Assembly: GCF_003994335.1 (NCBI RefSeq)
Contig: NZ_PNQZ01000019.1
Coordinates: 124,002 to 188,001 of the forward strand
Reading direction: 5' to 3'
Length of the DNA stretch: 64,000 nucleotides
Source: Asaia sp. W19
GTDB taxonomy: Bacteria > Pseudomonadota > Alphaproteobacteria > Acetobacterales > Acetobacteraceae
This document shows positions 17,242 to 25,596 of this stretch, in pieces. How positions within the stretch are numbered: the stretch's first letter is position 1; every line of letters starts with the position of its first letter. The notes below the pieces were generated by a model. It was given only the letters and a program-made list of their open reading frames with translations. It ran no database searches and was not told the DNA's origin. A program made the translations under genes and the position numbers.

Positions 17242-18159
17242 TCAGTCACGAGTCTTGCGCTCGCGTCGAGGCCGCCGCAGAAGGCGGGACCAGAAGTAGG
17301 GCGCACGCCCGTCATGCCCGAAATAGGACAGACGTGCCTCATGGAGATGCACCCTGCCAAAAGCCTCGGCACGTATCAGCAGCAGCATGATCGCGGCGCC
17401 CGCAAAGGGACCGATGAGATAGACCCAGAAATCCTGCCAGATACCGGAAAAGAGCGCAGGTCCCACGCTGCGCGCCAGATTCGTGCTATCTCCCGAAAGC
17501 CAGGCCTCGAACGGATTGAGCACAAAAAACACCGGCCCTGATGCCCAGGCGGCAAAAGGGCGGAGCGCGGGACGCGCACCGCAAAGCAGCACAACAGCCA
17601 CGAGAATGGCAGTCGTGTTGATCTCCCCGATCATCGCCCACCAGGGGGGAACGAAAGGCGATGGCGCTGTCGCCGCGAAATGGTCCGCCGCGCACCATCG
17701 CCCCCATAAGGGCCATATGAGAGCGCTCGCGGCGACCAGCCCGGTGCCGAGAACGGCTCCGGAAATCTGCGAGAGCATGTAAAAGACGGTGTCTGTCACG
17801 GTCAGGCGCTTGCCCAGACAAAAGGCAAGACTAATGGACGGACTGAGATGCGCGCCGCTGACGCGCCCGAAGGGAGAAAGGGCCGCGAGAGTCGAACTCA
17901 GACCGAATACGAGGCCTTCAAGCGCGCTCAGCAGATTCGGCCAGTCGGCAAGCGCGCGATGAACGGGGCTAAGGGGCGCACCCAACGCGACGTTCGAACT
18001 CACTCCAAAAGCCATGAGCAGCGCCGTGGCCCAAAATTCGCAGACATAGAGTCGGGGATGCAATTCCCGCCCGGGAGCGGGCTTGCCGAGTAAGGGCCGA
18101 TCATGAGGATGGGGATAGAGGGCTCTCAGATCCGATCCTACGGTGGCATTTCCCGCCAT
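17242..18159 (-). CDS. Aquaporin-like MIP channel with altered NPA motifs
   Basis: A 305-residue membrane protein with the six-helix MIP pattern: helix 1 near residue 33, a first half-helix GAHLSPSISLAF near 106, FYMLSQISGAVLGTGL in helix 3, and a second half-helix GDSTNLARSVGPAL near 224 followed by FWVYLIGPFAGAA. In normal aquaporins both half-helices carry NPA; here they read SPS and NLA. The second site keeps the ARS-GPA context of water channels. N- and C-terminal extensions are polar, the C-terminus being rich in Arg. What it conducts, if anything, cannot be inferred. It is unrelated in context to the glycerol channel gene at 49.2 kb. Confidence 0.82.
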   Translation of the reverse strand: MAGNATVGSDLRALYPHPHDRPLLGKPAPGRELHPRLYVCEFWATALLMAFGVSSNVALGAPLSPVHRALADWPNLLSALEGLVFGLSSTLAALSPFGRVSGAHLSPSISLAFCLGKRLTVTDTVFYMLSQISGAVLGTGLVAASALIWPLWGRWCAADHFAATAPSPFVPPWWAMIGEINTTAILVAVVLLCGARPALRPFAAWASGPVFFVLNPFEAWLSGDSTNLARSVGPALFSGIWQDFWVYLIGPFAGAAIMLLLIRAEAFGRVHLHEARLSYFGHDGRAPYFWSRLLRRPRRERKTRD

Positions 18160-18243
18160 GGGCTGCGTCTTTCTCCAGTTCTGTCCCGCCCCGCGAGCAC
18201 TTCAAGCTCAAAGGGCGTGGTGCAGTAACTGACTTCCGCAAGC

Positions 18244-19485
18244 TCAGGCCGCAATAAAAAGCCCCGTGATGGCCGCACTCATCAAATTCGAGAGGGTCCC
18301 CGCAATGACGCAGCGCGACGCAATCACGGCGATCTCGGCACGGCGTTCGGGTGCCACGCTACCGAACCCCCCGATCAGAATGCCAACGCTCGAAAAATTC
18401 GAGAAACCGCAGAGCGCAACGGACACGATAGCGAGGTCATGGCCTGACACTGTGTGATCGTGAATCAGGGGGGACAGGCCAACATAGGCCACGAATTCGT
18501 TGAAGGCGATTTTTTCACCCAGAAATCCCCCGATCAACAAGGCGTTGGACCAAGGGATGCCGATGAGCCAGGCCAGTGGCGCCATGACCACACCCAGAAT
18601 GGAGGAAAGGCTGAGCCCAGGCATCGAGAGCCATCCCCCAAGGCCGTGCAGAACGCCATCGATCAGCGCCGTAATTCCGACGAACGCGACAAGCACCGCG
18701 CCTACGGCGAAGGCTACACGCGCGCCACTCATCGCACCCTCGGCCAAGGCGTCGAAAATTCCGGTCGTCTCGAGAACGGCTCTGGGCATGGGCGCGTGAC
18801 CAGCCTGAGCGTCTTCGGGGGTCGGCCAGAGCAGCTTGGCGAATAACAGCCCGCCCGGGATCGCCATGAACGAAGCCGCGAGCAGATAGTGCATGGGCAC
18901 GCCAAGGCCTGCGTACCCTGCGAGCACCGAACCCGACACCGAGGCTGTTCCGGAACTCATGATCGTGAAAAGCTCCGCGCGGCGCAGCGTGCCGACATAG
19001 GGGCGCAGCACCACCGGCATCTCGCTCTGGCCCAGAAAGACGGTCATCACGGCGGAGAAGGATTCGATCGGTGTGGTTCTGAGCAGACGCCGCAGCCCTT
19101 GCCCGATCACCCGGGCCAGAGCCTGCATGATCCCCCAATGATAGAGCAGAGCGATCAGCGCCGAGACATAGACTATCGCGGGCAAAACCTGAAAGGCGAA
19201 GACAAAACTGTCCTGTCCGAAAACGGACTCCATCTTCGGGCTGGCAAGACCGCCAAACAGGAAATGCGTACCTACCTGACCGTAAGACAGAACCGCCCCC
19301 ACCCCATCGGCCAGGGCGCCAAACACGCGCCGCCCCCAGGGTACGAAAAGCGCCAGAGCCCCGATGGCACATTGCAACGCGAGTGCCACGGCAACCTGTC
19401 TGTAATCGATCGCCCTGCGATTGCTCGACAACAGGACCCCGAGGGCAAGGAGCACCGCAATACCGATCAAACCGCGCAGCGACAT
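18244..19485 (-). CDS. NupC-type concentrative nucleoside transporter
   Basis: A 413-residue inner-membrane protein of the CNT family, which imports nucleosides with protons or sodium. The N-terminal domain has three helices, followed by FVFAFQVLPAIVYVSALIA, the substrate-contacting VFLGQSEMPVVLRPY (about residue 172), TIMSSGTASVSGSVL and the C-terminal half with EKIAFNEFVAY and VALCGFSNFSSVGILIGG. All these match NupC in order and spacing. Length matches the family. Substrate range between purine and pyrimidine nucleosides is not visible. Confidence 0.93.
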   Translation of the reverse strand: MSLRGLIGIAVLLALGVLLSSNRRAIDYRQVAVALALQCAIGALALFVPWGRRVFGALADGVGAVLSYGQVGTHFLFGGLASPKMESVFGQDSFVFAFQVLPAIVYVSALIALLYHWGIMQALARVIGQGLRRLLRTTPIESFSAVMTVFLGQSEMPVVLRPYVGTLRRAELFTIMSSGTASVSGSVLAGYAGLGVPMHYLLAASFMAIPGGLLFAKLLWPTPEDAQAGHAPMPRAVLETTGIFDALAEGAMSGARVAFAVGAVLVAFVGITALIDGVLHGLGGWLSMPGLSLSSILGVVMAPLAWLIGIPWSNALLIGGFLGEKIAFNEFVAYVGLSPLIHDHTVSGHDLAIVSVALCGFSNFSSVGILIGGFGSVAPERRAEIAVIASRCVIAGTLSNLMSAAITGLFIAA

Positions 19486-19663
19486 CTATGCGCCAACTCC
19501 TCTTGCACCAGGCGCCCGAACAGCTCCGGGGACAATGGAGGCGGTTCGATAGAACAATACGTTCGCGCAAGGAAGGGGCAACTGTGTCGGCATGCTTGCG
19601 CTCTGTCCAGCCCGAAGCCACATAATAGGCAAGCCTCACCTGCAGAATGCGACGGACTCCCTG

Positions 19664-20152
19664 ATGACCTCCAGTTTCTACGATCTCCAGATCCCCGCCC
19701 TCTGCGGCTCTCCCATCTCCATGGCCGATTTCGAGGGCAAGGTCGTGCTGATTGCCAACACCGCATCACAATGCGGCTTTACCCCGCAATATGAGGGGCT
19801 GCAGCATCTGTGGAGCCATTATGGCAAGAGCGGGCTTGTCGTGCTCGGCGTGCCAAGCAACGATTTCGGTCAGCAGGAGCCCGGCACCGCCATCGAAATC
19901 CAGACCACCTGTTCACGCAATTACGGCGTGAGTTTTCCCATGGCGGCCAAATCTACGGTCAAGGGAAAGGAGGCGACCCCGCTCTTCCGCTGGCTGGCCG
20001 AACAGGGAGGCTTCCTCTCCCTGCCGCGCTGGAACTTCTACAAATATGTCGTGTCGCGTGAGGGCAAGCTGCTCAAGTGGTTTACCCCGCTTGCTGCGCC
20101 GGATTCCGGACGCCTCAAATCCAGCGTCATGCGCGCGGTGATGGATCGCTGA
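19664..20152 (+). CDS. Glutathione peroxidase family protein
   Basis: A 162-residue thiol peroxidase that reduces H2O2 or lipid hydroperoxides. NTASQCGFTPQYEGLQ carries the peroxidatic Cys near residue 36; GVPSNDFGQQEPGT supplies the Gln, and WNFYKYVVSREG the Trp-Asn pair of the tetrad. Cys rather than selenocysteine is used. No signal peptide, so cytoplasmic. Start at ATG 19664; the longer frame from 19592 adds no family-like sequence. Adjacent genes do not indicate its electron donor, which in such bacteria is often thioredoxin. Confidence 0.93.
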   Translation: MTSSFYDLQIPALCGSPISMADFEGKVVLIANTASQCGFTPQYEGLQHLWSHYGKSGLVVLGVPSNDFGQQEPGTAIEIQTTCSRNYGVSFPMAAKSTVKGKEATPLFRWLAEQGGFLSLPRWNFYKYVVSREGKLLKWFTPLAAPDSGRLKSSVMRAVMDR

Positions 20153-20155
20153 TCA

Positions 20156-20174
20156 TCTGGCGAATGACGCCAGA
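20156..20174 (+). terminator. Hairpin terminator after glutathione peroxidase
   Basis: A perfect 7-bp stem TCTGGCG/CGCCAGA with loop AATGA, followed by ATTTCT, begins 4 bases after the stop codon. Confidence 0.5.
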
Positions 20175-20265
20175 ATTTCTCCAGCTTCGCTACACGCCTG
20201 GTCATGCCATCTGGTTGCCCGAACAGCGCTGAAACAGCTCGGGCTGGACGTCGTGACAGGCTTTT

Positions 20266-20901
20266 TTACCCCTGACGCTCCAGGGCGAGCTTGAGCCCGA
20301 AAGCCATGAACACTCCGCCCGTCGCCCGATCCAGAGAGCGAACGACCCGAGGGCGTGACAGAAAGGCCCCGAGCGGCGCCGTCATGAGAATGAGGAGGGA
20401 AAACCAGCTCAGGGTCAGGAGCACCTGTATGAGTGCCAGCAGGAGCGAAAACCGCACAACATTGACATCATGGGGAATAAACTGGGGCAAGAAGGTGATG
20501 AAAAAGATACCGACCTTGGGATTCAGGAGATTGGTCAGAAGCCCCTGCCGGAAACTGTGCCAGCCACTCATTCTCGCGGGGCGAACGGCGCCATTCTCTA
20601 GACGCGCCGTGCGGCTTTGAAACAGCAGCTTCATCCCCATTACGAAGAGATAGCAGGCCCCCGCCCATTTCACGATGGTGAACCCCAGCGCGGATGCCGC
20701 CAGGAGGGCTGTCAGACCGAATGCCGCGCCGCCGCCCCAGATGAAAAGCCCGATCGTTATCCCGAGTGCCGCACAGAACCCCGCGCGCATACCTGACACG
20801 GTCGCGGTTCTGAGCACGAAAGCCGTGTCGAGACCGGGAACGAGAGTAAACACACCCGCAGCGAGAACGAAGCTCGTCAGAGACAGCAATATGGGGCTCA
20901 T
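20266..20901 (-). CDS. LysE/RhtB family exporter
   Basis: A 211-residue inner-membrane protein with about six helices. The N-terminal FVLAAGVFTLVPGLDTAFVLRTATVSG region carries the PG-D-F pattern of the LysE/RhtB family, and LTNLLNPKVGIFFITFLPQF in the middle is its second signature. Members export amino acids such as lysine, homoserine or threonine. The substrate is not readable and no regulator sits beside it. Confidence 0.92.
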   Translation of the reverse strand: MSPILLSLTSFVLAAGVFTLVPGLDTAFVLRTATVSGMRAGFCAALGITIGLFIWGGGAAFGLTALLAASALGFTIVKWAGACYLFVMGMKLLFQSRTARLENGAVRPARMSGWHSFRQGLLTNLLNPKVGIFFITFLPQFIPHDVNVVRFSLLLALIQVLLTLSWFSLLILMTAPLGAFLSRPRVVRSLDRATGGVFMAFGLKLALERQG

Positions 20902-21138
20902 GGATGCGCAGGCTCCTCGCGATCATTTCAGGGGGCTGGGCTCTCCTTAAAAGCGCCAGTCTGACCCGGCAAGCAGCGATACACCAAGACATGGCTGCCC
21001 TGCTCCCTGCGCAGATAGAGGGATTGCCTCAGTGTTGCCATCACTGCCCCGCCATTGTCTGACCGCCCCATGGCGCTCCGTCAGGGTTGCGTCTAAAGAG
21101 GCACCCTGTTTTGTTCGATACGCGACTGGAAGCCAGGA

Positions 21139-22692
21139 ATGCTCCGTAACCTGATCACCGTTGGTGGTTGGACCATGCTGTCCCGAGTTCTTGGCCTCGT
21201 GCGTGACCAGCTTCTTGCCGCCTTCCTCGGGGCCGGGCCGGTGCAGGACGCGTATCAGATCGCCTTCCGTCTTCCGAACATGTTTCGCCGTCTGTTTGGC
21301 GAAGGCGCCTTCAACGCGGCTTTCGTCCCGCTCTTCACCGAACGTCTCACCACCCACGGCAAGGAAGATGCCACGCGTTTTGCATCGCAGGCCCTGAGCT
21401 GCCTGAGCGCATGGCTGCTCGCCCTCACGATATTGGGCGAGGTATTCATGCCGTGGATCATCGAGATCATCGCGCCCGGATTCAATCATGCGGGCGGGCG
21501 TTTCGAGATGGCGGTCCGGCTGACGCGCATCACCTTTCCCTATCTGATCCTGATCTGCACGGCGGCCCTCGTGGCCGGAGTTCTGAACGGGCTTCATCGC
21601 TTCTCCATGGCGGCGGGGGCCTATGTCTCGTTTAATATCGTCGGGATCATCGCCATTCTGCTTGGCGCGCTCGTCTTCGAGGACACGGCGAGCTGGACCG
21701 CGTACGGCATCACCTTTTCCGGTTTCGTCCAGCTTGGCCTGTTGCTCTGGTCAGTACGACGGGCTGGCGTCAGACTCTCTTTTCCTCGCCCGAGACTGAC
21801 GGTCGAGATGCGCGCCATGCTGCGCCGCCTGTGGCCTGGCCTGATGGGGTCCGGAGCGACACAGCTCAATCTCACGGTGGATACGCTCATCTCGACCCTG
21901 CTGCCGGCGGGATCGATCTCCTGGCTCTATTTTGCGGACCGGGTCAATCAGTTGCCGCTTGGCGTTCTGGGCGCGGCAGCCGGGACGACCCTGCTCCCCG
22001 TACTCACCCGTCATGCTGCCGAGAAAGACGTGTCGGGCGGCCAGCAGACCCTGAACCGCGCGATCGACTATGCGGCGATCCTGACCTTCCCTGCCTGTCT
22101 GGGGCTTCTGGCCCTGGCGCCGGAAATCATGGCGACATTGTTCGGCTATGGACGCTTCACCACCGAGGACGCGCTTTCCTCGGCCCAGTCGCTGCGAGCC
22201 TATGCGCTCGGCCTGCCTGCCTTCATTCTGATCAAGGTGCTTTCACCCGGCTTCTTCGCCCATGGTGATACCCGAACGCCGGTACGTATCGGCTTTCTGA
22301 CCCTCGCCCTGAATTTGGCGCTCAACCTGCTGTTGTACAAGCCGCTCGCTCATGTCGGCCCGCCTCTGGCAAGTACGATCGCAGCCATCGTCAATCTGGG
22401 TTTCCTCGCGGTCATCCTGCATCGACGCGCCGTTTTTCGCCCCGATGCGGCGCTGATCAGACGCATGCTGCGTATCCTCATGGCTTCGGTGGTCATGGCG
22501 GTGCTGACGCTCATCCTTGCGCGCGTGATCGCACCTGGCCTGGTCATGTGGCACGGACTGATGCGCGCGATGATGCTGGGCCTGCTGATAGGGATAGCCG
22601 GAATCATTTACCTGGCGCTGCTCTGGGCCTGCGGTATCGCCAAGCCCGATCGCCTGCTGAGGAGACTAACGCGGCGCGGACGCACGGCCTGA
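21139..22692 (+). CDS. murJ: Lipid II flippase MurJ
   Basis: A 517-residue MOP-superfamily membrane protein with 14 predicted helices that flips lipid II across the inner membrane for peptidoglycan synthesis. The N-terminal GGWTMLSRVLGLVRDQLLAAFLG and FRLPNMFRRLFGEGAFNAAFVP are nearly diagnostic of MurJ, and SWLYFADRVNQLPLGVLGAAAGTTLLP follows in the second half. GGAAGCCAGGA precedes the ATG. Monocistronic by layout, with divergent lysE upstream and mutS 210 bases downstream. Confidence 0.96.
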   Translation: MLRNLITVGGWTMLSRVLGLVRDQLLAAFLGAGPVQDAYQIAFRLPNMFRRLFGEGAFNAAFVPLFTERLTTHGKEDATRFASQALSCLSAWLLALTILGEVFMPWIIEIIAPGFNHAGGRFEMAVRLTRITFPYLILICTAALVAGVLNGLHRFSMAAGAYVSFNIVGIIAILLGALVFEDTASWTAYGITFSGFVQLGLLLWSVRRAGVRLSFPRPRLTVEMRAMLRRLWPGLMGSGATQLNLTVDTLISTLLPAGSISWLYFADRVNQLPLGVLGAAAGTTLLPVLTRHAAEKDVSGGQQTLNRAIDYAAILTFPACLGLLALAPEIMATLFGYGRFTTEDALSSAQSLRAYALGLPAFILIKVLSPGFFAHGDTRTPVRIGFLTLALNLALNLLLYKPLAHVGPPLASTIAAIVNLGFLAVILHRRAVFRPDAALIRRMLRILMASVVMAVLTLILARVIAPGLVMWHGLMRAMMLGLLIGIAGIIYLALLWACGIAKPDRLLRRLTRRGRTA

Positions 22693-22901
22693 GCGTGCCC
22701 GATAGAAGACACCACCCCGCCTGGATATGAAGTCCCTCATGAACCGGTGGAGCCGATTGAGGGGCAAGGTTTTCTGACCCCACCGACAAGCGTTGCGAAA
22801 TTATCATCCCCCGGGACCCATTGCCCAGGGACGCTTAACTTACTGTTCACAGGACAGGTTTTGACCGGTAAAGCTCGGCTCATGCGTCGAGTAATTTCCT
22901 C

Positions 22902-25547
22902 ATGACCAGCCCGTCGATCACGGGGACAATCCCCTCATCCGAGGGCGCTACCCCCGCCATGGCCCAGTGGTTTGCGCTCAAGGCCCAGGAACCCGATGCG
23001 CTGCTTTTTTTCCGCATGGGAGATTTCTACGAGCTCTTTTTCGCCGATGCTGAAACAGCCGCGATGGCGCTCGATATCAGCCTCACGACACGTGGAAAGC
23101 ACAATGAAGAGCCTATTCCGATGTGCGGTGTGCCGGTCGCGGCGGCCCCAGCCTATCTCGCGCGGCTGATTCGCCGTGGTTTCCGGGTGGCTGTGGCAGA
23201 GCAGACCGAGCAGGCACGCAAGCCAGGGGAGCCCGCCCAGAAGGGGCCGCTATCCCGTGCGATCGTAAGGCTCGTCACGGCAGGCACCCTGACCGAGGAA
23301 GAATTGCTCGAAGCCGGTCGGCAAAACCTGCTTCTCGCGCTCGTCACACCGGCCCGCAAAACCCGCGCGGCCAGCGAATGCGGCGCGGCATGGATTGATA
23401 TCTCCACTGGCTCGTTTGAAACGGCGGCCCTGTCTCATGACCAGATTGAGGAATTGCTGGCGCGTCTCGACCCCTCCGAGATCCTGGCGGACCCTGCCCA
23501 TGTACCGGACCCGTTCTCGGTCCGGGTCGCACCCAATGTGGTGCTGCCTGCCCTGGAGCCCGCCCGCTCACGCATGGCGCAGGAATTCGGCGTCGCCCAG
23601 ATCGCGATCCTCGGCGATTTCACCGATGGAGAAATCCGTGCTGCGGCGCTTGCGCTCGACTACGTGCGGCGCAGCCAGGCAGGCGCCATGCCGCGTATCG
23701 CCCGCCCCCTGCGACGGGGTGAGAGCGAGACACTCGGGCTCGATCCCGCCACGCGGGCCAGCCTGGACCTCGTTTCGGCGCGGGATGGCACGACCACCCA
23801 CACGCTTTTCGCGGCCGTTGATCGCTGCGCCAGCGCGGCAGGACAGAGAGCGCTCGCACAATGGATTGCGGCTCCGTCCACCGATCTCGGCCTGATCCAG
23901 TCTAGACAGCAGGGCTGGCAATGGCTGATTGCACAATCCGGACTGATCGACACCCTCACTCCGATCCTTCGGCGTGCGCCTGATCTCGCACGGGCTCTCG
24001 GACGCCTGTCGACGGGGCGTGGCCTGCCGCGCGACCTTGCCGCGACACGCGACACACTCCGGGCAGCGGATGCGCTATGCAGCGTGCTTGAGCCGCTCTG
24101 CAACGCGACGACGCCACCGATAGTCAGGCAGCTCTTTGCCGGTCTTTACGGACGGGCTGACTCCCTGCTGGAAACCCTAGAGAAAGCCCTTGCCGAGACC
24201 CTTCCGGCACGTATCGAAGATGGAGGCGCCATCGCCACCGGCTATGACGCCGATCTTGATCGGTATCGCGGGTTGCGCGATGATAGCAAGCGCACCCTCG
24301 CCGCACTGCAACAGCGCTATGCAGAGCAGTTCAATGTGGCCACGCTCAAGATCCGCCACCACGCGCAACTTGGCTATATCATCGAGACCTCGGCGCTTCA
24401 TGCTGCGAAGCTCCGCGAGCGACCCGAACTTTCCTTTCGTCAGGGCACCGCCAATCTGGTGCGGTTCACGACAGACGAACTCCTCGAGCTTGACCGCGCC
24501 ATTCTGGAGGCCGCAGACCGCGCGAGCGCGACCGAGCGGCAGATCTTTGCGCGACTGGTGGCCGAAACGATCAGTCATCCTGCCTTGCCGGAACTGGCCG
24601 AGCTCTTCGCTCTGGCCGATGTGCTCGCCAGCGCCGCCCGACTGGCTCAGGGGGGCACCTGGTGCAGCCCCGAGATGACGCAGGATCAGGCTTTCGAGCT
24701 CAAGGCGTGTCGCCACCCTGTCGTCGAGGCCGCTCTGGGCAAGGCCACACGTTTCATTCCCAATGATTGCCACTTGCCGCCCGAACAGCGCGTGATGCTG
24801 CTGACCGGGCCGAACATGGCAGGTAAATCGACATTCCTCAGGCAGACAGCCCTCGCCGTCATTCTGGCTCAGGCTGGTCTGCCCGTCCCGGCAGCGAAGG
24901 CGCGCATCGGGATCGTCGATCGCCTGTTCTCCCGCGTGGGCGCCGCGGATGATCTGGCGCGTGGGCGTTCTACCTTCATGGTGGAGATGACCGAAACCGC
25001 CGCGATCCTCCGTCAGGCAGGGCCGCGTTCCCTGGTCGTCGTGGATGAGATCGGTCGTGGCACCTCGACGCTCGATGGACTCGCCATCGCCTGGGCCACG
25101 CTGGAAGCCCTTCACTCCCAACTCGGTTCACGCACGATCTTCGCAACACATTTCCATGAGCTTTGCGGGCTTTCGGACTCGATGCCACGCCTGACACCGT
25201 TCACGATGGCGGTAAAGGAATGGAAGGGCGACGTTATTTTCCAGCACGAGGTGCGCCGGGGTGCTGCGCGCAAGAGCTGGGGCGTGCATGTCGCTCAACT
25301 TGCCGGCGTTCCCATGCCTGTGGTGCAGCGCGCGACACGATTGCTCGCCGCACTCGAGCGGGATCAGAGCCGGGGCGGTCCGCAATTACCCCTTTTTGAC
25401 GCTTCCGAACCCGCGCCTGCTCCCGTCGACAGGCTGCGCGATGCGCTCGAAGCGATCGATCCTGACGCGCTCTCTCCCAAGGCTGCGCTCGAGACGCTCT
25501 ATGCCCTGCGTAAACTTGCGCTTGAAACAAAGAACGATTTGACCTGA
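22902..25547 (+). CDS. mutS: DNA mismatch repair protein MutS
   Basis: Recognises mismatches and small loops and recruits MutL. Domains in order: mismatch-binding domain with FFRMGDFYELFF (the Phe-x-Glu finger) near residue 37, connector, lever and clamp regions, then the ATPase with Walker A GPNMAGKSTFLRQ near 637, the DDLARGRSTFMVEM stretch, Walker B VVVDEIGRGTSTLDG, and FATHFHEL near 752. 881 residues, typical. Upstream 210 bases hold its likely promoter; a terminator overlaps its stop codon. Confidence 0.97.
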   Translation: MTSPSITGTIPSSEGATPAMAQWFALKAQEPDALLFFRMGDFYELFFADAETAAMALDISLTTRGKHNEEPIPMCGVPVAAAPAYLARLIRRGFRVAVAEQTEQARKPGEPAQKGPLSRAIVRLVTAGTLTEEELLEAGRQNLLLALVTPARKTRAASECGAAWIDISTGSFETAALSHDQIEELLARLDPSEILADPAHVPDPFSVRVAPNVVLPALEPARSRMAQEFGVAQIAILGDFTDGEIRAAALALDYVRRSQAGAMPRIARPLRRGESETLGLDPATRASLDLVSARDGTTTHTLFAAVDRCASAAGQRALAQWIAAPSTDLGLIQSRQQGWQWLIAQSGLIDTLTPILRRAPDLARALGRLSTGRGLPRDLAATRDTLRAADALCSVLEPLCNATTPPIVRQLFAGLYGRADSLLETLEKALAETLPARIEDGGAIATGYDADLDRYRGLRDDSKRTLAALQQRYAEQFNVATLKIRHHAQLGYIIETSALHAAKLRERPELSFRQGTANLVRFTTDELLELDRAILEAADRASATERQIFARLVAETISHPALPELAELFALADVLASAARLAQGGTWCSPEMTQDQAFELKACRHPVVEAALGKATRFIPNDCHLPPEQRVMLLTGPNMAGKSTFLRQTALAVILAQAGLPVPAAKARIGIVDRLFSRVGAADDLARGRSTFMVEMTETAAILRQAGPRSLVVVDEIGRGTSTLDGLAIAWATLEALHSQLGSRTIFATHFHELCGLSDSMPRLTPFTMAVKEWKGDVIFQHEVRRGAARKSWGVHVAQLAGVPMPVVQRATRLLAALERDQSRGGPQLPLFDASEPAPAPVDRLRDALEAIDPDALSPKAALETLYALRKLALETKNDLT

Positions 25548-25569
25548 AGATAGAAACTTCAGGTCTTTT
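25541..25569 (+). terminator. Intrinsic terminator overlapping the mutS stop codon
   Basis: A perfect 9-bp stem GACCTGAAG/CTTCAGGTC with a 7-base loop is followed by TTTT. The TGA of mutS lies inside the left arm. It separates mutS from glnD, whose start is only 28 bases further, so glnD needs its own promoter or read-through. Confidence 0.7.
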
Positions 25570-25596
25570 GCAACGCCCCCAAACCGACGGATCTTA

